Part shown: in pieces, positions 61,201 through 64,000 of the stretch | How the letters are laid out: every line of letters begins with the position of its first letter | Position numbering within the stretch: the stretch's first letter is position 1 | Assembly: GCA_958510875.1 (NCBI GenBank) | Contig: OY294070.1 | Coordinates: 17,413,631-17,477,630, forward strand | Reading direction: 5' to 3' | Length of the DNA: 64,000 nt | From: Endomychus coccineus | Lineage: Eukaryota; Arthropoda; Insecta; Coleoptera; Endomychidae | Notes under the pieces: model-generated | The model's input: the letters and a program-made list of their open reading frames with translations, nothing else | What the model was told of the DNA's origin: nothing | Databases searched by the model: none | Made by a program: the position numbers and the translations under genes

Positions 61201-61945
61201 TCCAAAGTCCTCATCCTTGATACAGGAGATTGGAGCAACGAAAGACTCGCCCTGCAGCCACCAGCTGGACTTGTATGGTTCACAGACGGGTCCAAGGTAG
61301 ATTAGGCTTCTCTGGGAGGTCTCAAATCAACCAGAATCACAATCAAGGCTTGTCAAATGCAAAGATACACTAACTGAACTAGTTAATAAAAATAAAGCCT
61401 AACTCATCTGGTCCCTGGACACAGAGGAGTTGAATGAAATGAAGTGGCCGACAATTTAATCATTATGTGACTATACTAATGTTAGGATAGATTAGCAGAG
61501 CCAAAGTAAACACTTCCACATAGTACTTTTCATTTTTGACGAGTAGACAATAATTATAAACAGCTAGTCGTAATATGTTTACGAAATACGTAAATTATTG
61601 CTAAATCCTTGTGTTCATTATAAAATTAAATAAACGTTGTTTGTCTAAATAGGTGATAACTAAGATTTTATTTGGATAACCTGTAATTTATTAAAATTAG
61701 ACACCTAGATATCCACTCAATTTTGGTCACACATATTTATGTGTTAATCAGATTATTCAGATGTATACGTAGCATAAATTACTTTGCAGAGTGAGACTAT
61801 TGGAGAGTCAGTTTACGCAACCAATTGGTATGCAGCTGGAATAATTTCAAGGAAAATGATATCTGTAATTATGGAATGCTCGAAAAAGCCTATCATTCTC
61901 ACCGCTGGAGGGTTTTCTCCTTTGACGTTGAGAACATTGATTACG
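52232..61945 (+). CDS. Odorant receptor gene C, five of six exons (last exon beyond window)
   Basis: Coding exons are 52232-52234 (ATG only, inferred), 54885-55597, 58926-59025, 59082-59186 and 61790-61945. The frame is open across all junctions, giving 359 residues up to the end of exon 5. Exon 2 starts DNELLDAFKIERKMLSFGG. Exon 3 joins as EYLIAVQNLFTYGIFAQF. Exon 4 ends [19 protein letters not shown]. Exon 5 begins SETIGESVYATNWY and ends LTLRTLIT before gtaatt. The short last exon (SYSY-type end) is not found up to 64000 and is probably to the right. Exon 2 is 713 nt, one codon longer than in A and B. An alternative start is the in-frame ATG at 54777 or 54838, which would remove the need for the acceptor at 54884. 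Confidence 0.82.
52551..52918. repeat. Two ~75-bp direct repeats with related spacer
   Basis: CGTCGTTATTCGACTTTTAG at 52551 and CGTCGTTATTCGACTTCTAG at 52844 start matching units that extend through GGTTGAATTCGAATT to AATGTGAAAAACCA or AATGTAAAAAACCA. A second motif, AAAATTCGATTGTTTCATAA, occurs before each half (52499 and 52682). The function is unknown; it resembles a decayed tandem repeat in intron 1 of gene C. Confidence 0.7.
52985..53110 (+). pseudogene. mariner transposase fragment
   Basis: The frame reads IIFSDEATLYLNGVVDRLNY and HFWNREY, the first-catalytic-Asp segment (SDEA) and following strand of insect mariner-like transposases. Only about 40 residues remain. Confidence 0.65.
53140..54115 (-). 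mobile_element. Penelope-like element remnant with inverted tails, minus strand
   Basis: The minus-strand frame 53737-53336 reads STALAKHCFDYNHQFDYKNV and TNYYKRSILEMIHIKRE, the C-terminal part of the GIY-YIG domain. It is flanked by two long inverted copies of a tail: 53140-53480 and 53700-54115 pair over more than 300 bp (for example CATCTCAAGTGTTCATTTAC and its complement). It is the third Penelope-like copy in the window with this layout. It lies in intron 1 of gene C. Confidence 0.75.
54338..54413 (+). repeat. Partial duplicate of the intron 1/exon 2 junction of gene C
   Basis: The segment matches 54831-54903, including GATGCTGGTAAATATCCATT, the AAAATTTCCAG acceptor and GACAACGAACTACTGGA. 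It contains the first six codons of exon 2 and then diverges. It could act as a decoy splice acceptor; used as such, it would lead out of frame or to a non-receptor sequence. Confidence 0.75.
54885..55597 (+). CDS. Gene C exon 2: receptor N-terminal tail and first membrane segments
   Basis: The acceptor is aaaatttcag and the donor gtaagtatga. The exon encodes residues 2-238. Motifs in order are FGGVYPNREKHSRLSHELKR, a hydrophobic segment (VQMISTLMFVYF), LDDLSKATGAMLFVVPETC, TDESFNDHSHEQMEIIRKS, FPWD and NSSLDLLTVKLITLGSAQFD. The end reads [14 protein letters not shown] plus a split Glu codon. The end section is nearly the same as in gene B, which makes B and C close relatives there. Confidence 0.92.
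55915..57803. repeat. 1.9-kb imperfect palindrome in intron 2 of gene C
   Basis: Two arms of about 0.9 kb (55915-56827 and 56891-57803) are reverse complements with scattered differences, separated by about 63 bp. Paired landmarks are GACCCAGAGCCACAAAATT and its complement at 56891, CCTCAGCTT.ACGATCAAAT and its complement near 57480, and ATGACGGCGTCATATCG and its complement near 57555. Neither arm has a recognised gene. As RNA or DNA it could form a very long hairpin. Confidence 0.88.
57804..58925. other. Rest of intron 2 of gene C
   Basis: A T-rich run with TTTATTTATTTATT at about 58044 followed by CAGTACAGGCAACCTGACAG could be the tail end of a minus-strand retroelement. Otherwise no domain is seen. 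The small frame at 58704-58910 crosses the intron end and is not supported. Confidence 0.4.
59480..61480 (+). pseudogene. R1-like LINE pol, broken
   Basis: Readable parts in order are: a linker with AISAYEDKL and RASKERDTWRTFFGDINKKT; ALRPISFNFIPFE (RT motif); AYADDLVGVPF, the intact catalytic motif at about 60485; then, after a frame change, TLLSIVDGWCRTEGLRVNPD, EGSVKFLGVILDSKLTW and RAFTSTWGLL. Next come IRNRLYRLRCLGH-like decayed tail sequence and an RNase H start, LVWFTDGSK (about 61270). Many stops and frameshifts are present. Element ends were not found. It fills intron 4 of gene C. Confidence 0.75.
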
Positions 61946-62345
61946 GTAATTATATTAGTTTACTTATTAAGGGGTGGACTTTATAAAAGGCTGGAACTTT
62001 GAAGGAAAATTCTCATATAAATGGTCTAAATAAGTTTACTCGTCTGGGAATATTATTCAGGAAAATGTCGGCAGCTTATAAGTCCAAGACATCACTTAAT
62101 GAATCATGGTCAATGAAATCTGTTCAGGGGCCGTCGCTTTGAAACAAATAACATATTGTCGTTGATGCTTGGTGCAAGAAACCATGTCCGGAGACCAAAA
62201 CAGAATATGTTAGAGCCAGGAATATCTGCAATCACACATCAAACAAATAAACAATTAGACCAAAGGTTACAGATTCCTCAAATAGTTCCCGTCAAGGCAA
62301 TTGGCGGAGAGATCTCACTTGTAGCTGATTCCCAGTCCCAACTGT
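61946..62345. other. Start of intron 5 of gene C
   Basis: No exon or transposon motif is recognised. The expected short last exon, encoding a SYSY-type end, is not here. Confidence 0.5.
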
Positions 62346-62393
62346 TATGTTAGGTTGGGTTAGGTTAAATTAGGTTAGGTTAGGTTGGATTAG
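62346..62393. repeat. Imperfect TTAGG-like array
   Basis: The stretch contains GGTTAGGTTAGGTTGGATTA, with several TTAGG units and TTGGG or TTAAA variants. A GC-rich block without a known domain (62394-62620) follows directly, including GGTGGCGGATAGGGG, and may be the start of a retroelement. Confidence 0.75.
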
Positions 62394-62659
62394 GTCCCTG
62401 GAAAGCAGGAGCCTCTTGTCTTGAGCGGAGCCTGAAACCGCAACCAGGCGCGTCCCCAGGTGGCGGATAGGGGAATGCTCAAGGCCCTGTCGCCAGCAAG
62501 GTCAAGGGTAGGAGTAGATATTCTCCCGCGGACCAACAGGTACCCACACCCTGGATAGATTATGGACTCCCAGTCACATGTTCCTGAGAAGAAGGTGACG
62601 GATAGATTGTGGCTGCTACGGATGATCCTTTTGTTCCAGAAGAGTAAGTTATTCCAACA

Positions 62660-62890
62660 TTGATAACTTACTGAAACACATAGGAAATATCCAAAAAGTG
62701 ATAAAGTACTAAAAACGCAGACACCTCAATATTGGGAACGAACAATATTTTGGTACAAACAGAAACACCACAGGAAACATCCATAGCGAGATAAAGTACT
62801 GGAAACCCAGTAACCATAACATCTTGGTATGAACAGAATCACCATAGGAAGTTATCCATAGAGAGATAAATAACTAAGACTAAAAAATAC
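62660..62890. repeat. Three degenerate ~85-bp tandem units
   Basis: Units starting near 62677, 62765 and 62845 share a pattern: ACA.AGGAAA or AGGAAG, TATCCA, GATAAA, CAGA or ACTAAGA and a TGGTA..AACAGAA connector. Substitutions are frequent. Beyond it, 62930-63010 is rich in GTCAACGTAAAC-type short repeats. Confidence 0.6.
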
Positions 62891-63204
62891 CGTAAAATTG
62901 GGCATCAACCATATTACGGTATAAACAGACGAACGTGAACGTCAACGTAAACAACAATGTAGATATCGAGGTAACATCAACGTAAATATCAACATAAACA
63001 TCAAAGGAAACTCACATCGATATAACATCGAGAAACACATGAGAGACGCAGTTCATATCCTGAATTAATGCGATAAGCGGTTCCGGGATATCGATGAAGA
63101 TCGGAGAGGTTTCAGCAGGTATTCTGTTATTTAGAGCGAGTCCTGCACTACCTGAAATGATAGATAAAGCTGACGGTATGACGGTATTTTATTCCAATAC
63201 AATA

Positions 63205-64000
63205 TACAGGGAGTCTCAGGTTTTAGTAGCAGAACTTCGACAGTCTATAGAAAATTTGATTTTGAGAAAAAAAGTTCCTATTAACATATGTGCATATGTT
63301 AATAGATATATGCACATACGCTTAGTTTTTGAGATACAGGGTGTTGAAATTGGAAAAAAATGTGGATTTTTGCGAATATATCCGGAACCGTTTATCGTAT
63401 AGAAAACAGCTTTTGTAAGCATTCTCTACTCATAGTAAGCTATGTTCTGTGTGATACACATTTTTTTTAGTCAGAATTGGTGAAGATTTTGAAGGGGTAG
63501 TGGGTGTTTTTCTCCCCATGTTCTACGCCACTGCAAAAAATACGGTTTTGAGACAACCATTTGAACCGCCAATGTTTTCTACACAAAAAAGTTGACCGTT
63601 TTCGAGAGAAATCAACTTTTATGTTGAAAAACATGGTCCATTTTTAGTTTTCTAACGTTTAAATAAATTTTGTTTAACTAGTACAAAGTAAGTTTTATTT
63701 CAAAGAATTGACCATGTTTTTCAACATAAAACTTGATTTTTCTCGAAAACGGTCAACTTTAGAGCTTATGACCTTTTTCGTGTGAAAAAAAATTGGCGGT
63801 TCAAATGGTTGTCTCAAAACTGTACTTTTTCCAGTGGCGTAAAAGTTGGGGAGAAAAACACCCACTACCCCTTCAAAATCTTCACCAATTATGACTAAAA
63901 AAAAATTTTTTATCTAACAGAACATAGCATACTATGAGTAAAAAATGCTTACAACAGCTGTTATCTGTACGATAAACGGTTCCAGAGATATTCGCAAAAA
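63205..64000. repeat. Foldback element cut by the window end
   Basis: The left end is TACAGGGAGTCTCAGG after a TA at 63203-63204. A dyad centre near 63683 makes 63367-63650 the reverse complement, with differences, of 63715-64000: for instance ACCATTTGAACCGCCAATGT pairs with its complement at 63793. By symmetry the element should end about 160 bp past the window. A fragment of the same family lies at 27246-27345. The ends resemble the foldback at 18779. Confidence 0.8.

Overview
The window is AT-rich, intron-rich animal DNA, almost certainly from an insect. The only host genes I can support are insect-type odorant receptors (seven-transmembrane, inverted topology, Pfam 7tm_6 type). The mobile elements fit an insect too: Penelope-like elements, Helentrons, DD41D mariners, FLYWCH/MULE and R1/R2-like LINEs. 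A beetle is plausible from the receptor style and repeats, but the sequence alone does not prove it.

Four receptor genes lie head to tail on the + strand. Gene 0 (3705-7464) has only its last three exons here; its 5' part lies left of the window. Gene A (15811-31451) and gene B (33906-50498) are complete in six exons and predict about 381 and 377 residues. Gene C (52232 to beyond 61945) lacks only its last exon. Exon lengths are almost invariant: an ATG-only coding exon, then 710 (713 in C), 100, 105 and 156 nt, then a short last exon (72 nt in 0 and A, 60 nt in B). All reading frames and splice signals in these exons are intact. In A, B and probably C the start codon is the last three bases of a 5' exon lying 1.9-2.7 kb upstream of the large exon. 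The older ATG-initiated reading frames of the large exons are therefore not the true starts.

A segmental tandem duplication explains the left half. About 3.56-16.0 kb matches about 22.25-34.06 kb. Each copy carries the last three exons of one receptor and the promoter/first exon of the next. Comparing the copies gives exact empty sites for later insertions: a DD41D mariner (4405-5958) and a 5.4-kb terminal-inverted-repeat insertion (10021-15476) in copy 1; a Helentron (22828-24485), a 4.37-kb composite insertion (27002-31369) and a Penelope-like element (32541-33512) in copy 2.

Everything else is mobile DNA, nearly all broken, lodged in introns and intergenic gaps. It includes a hAT element with 8-bp target duplication, two DD41D mariners, a PIF/Harbinger-like shell holding a Penelope-like element, several LINE fragments, FLYWCH/MULE fragments and a probable LTR. 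Three large imperfect palindromes (about 0.8-1.9 kb seen) sit in receptor introns. I found no tRNA, rRNA, CRISPR or operon-like structure.
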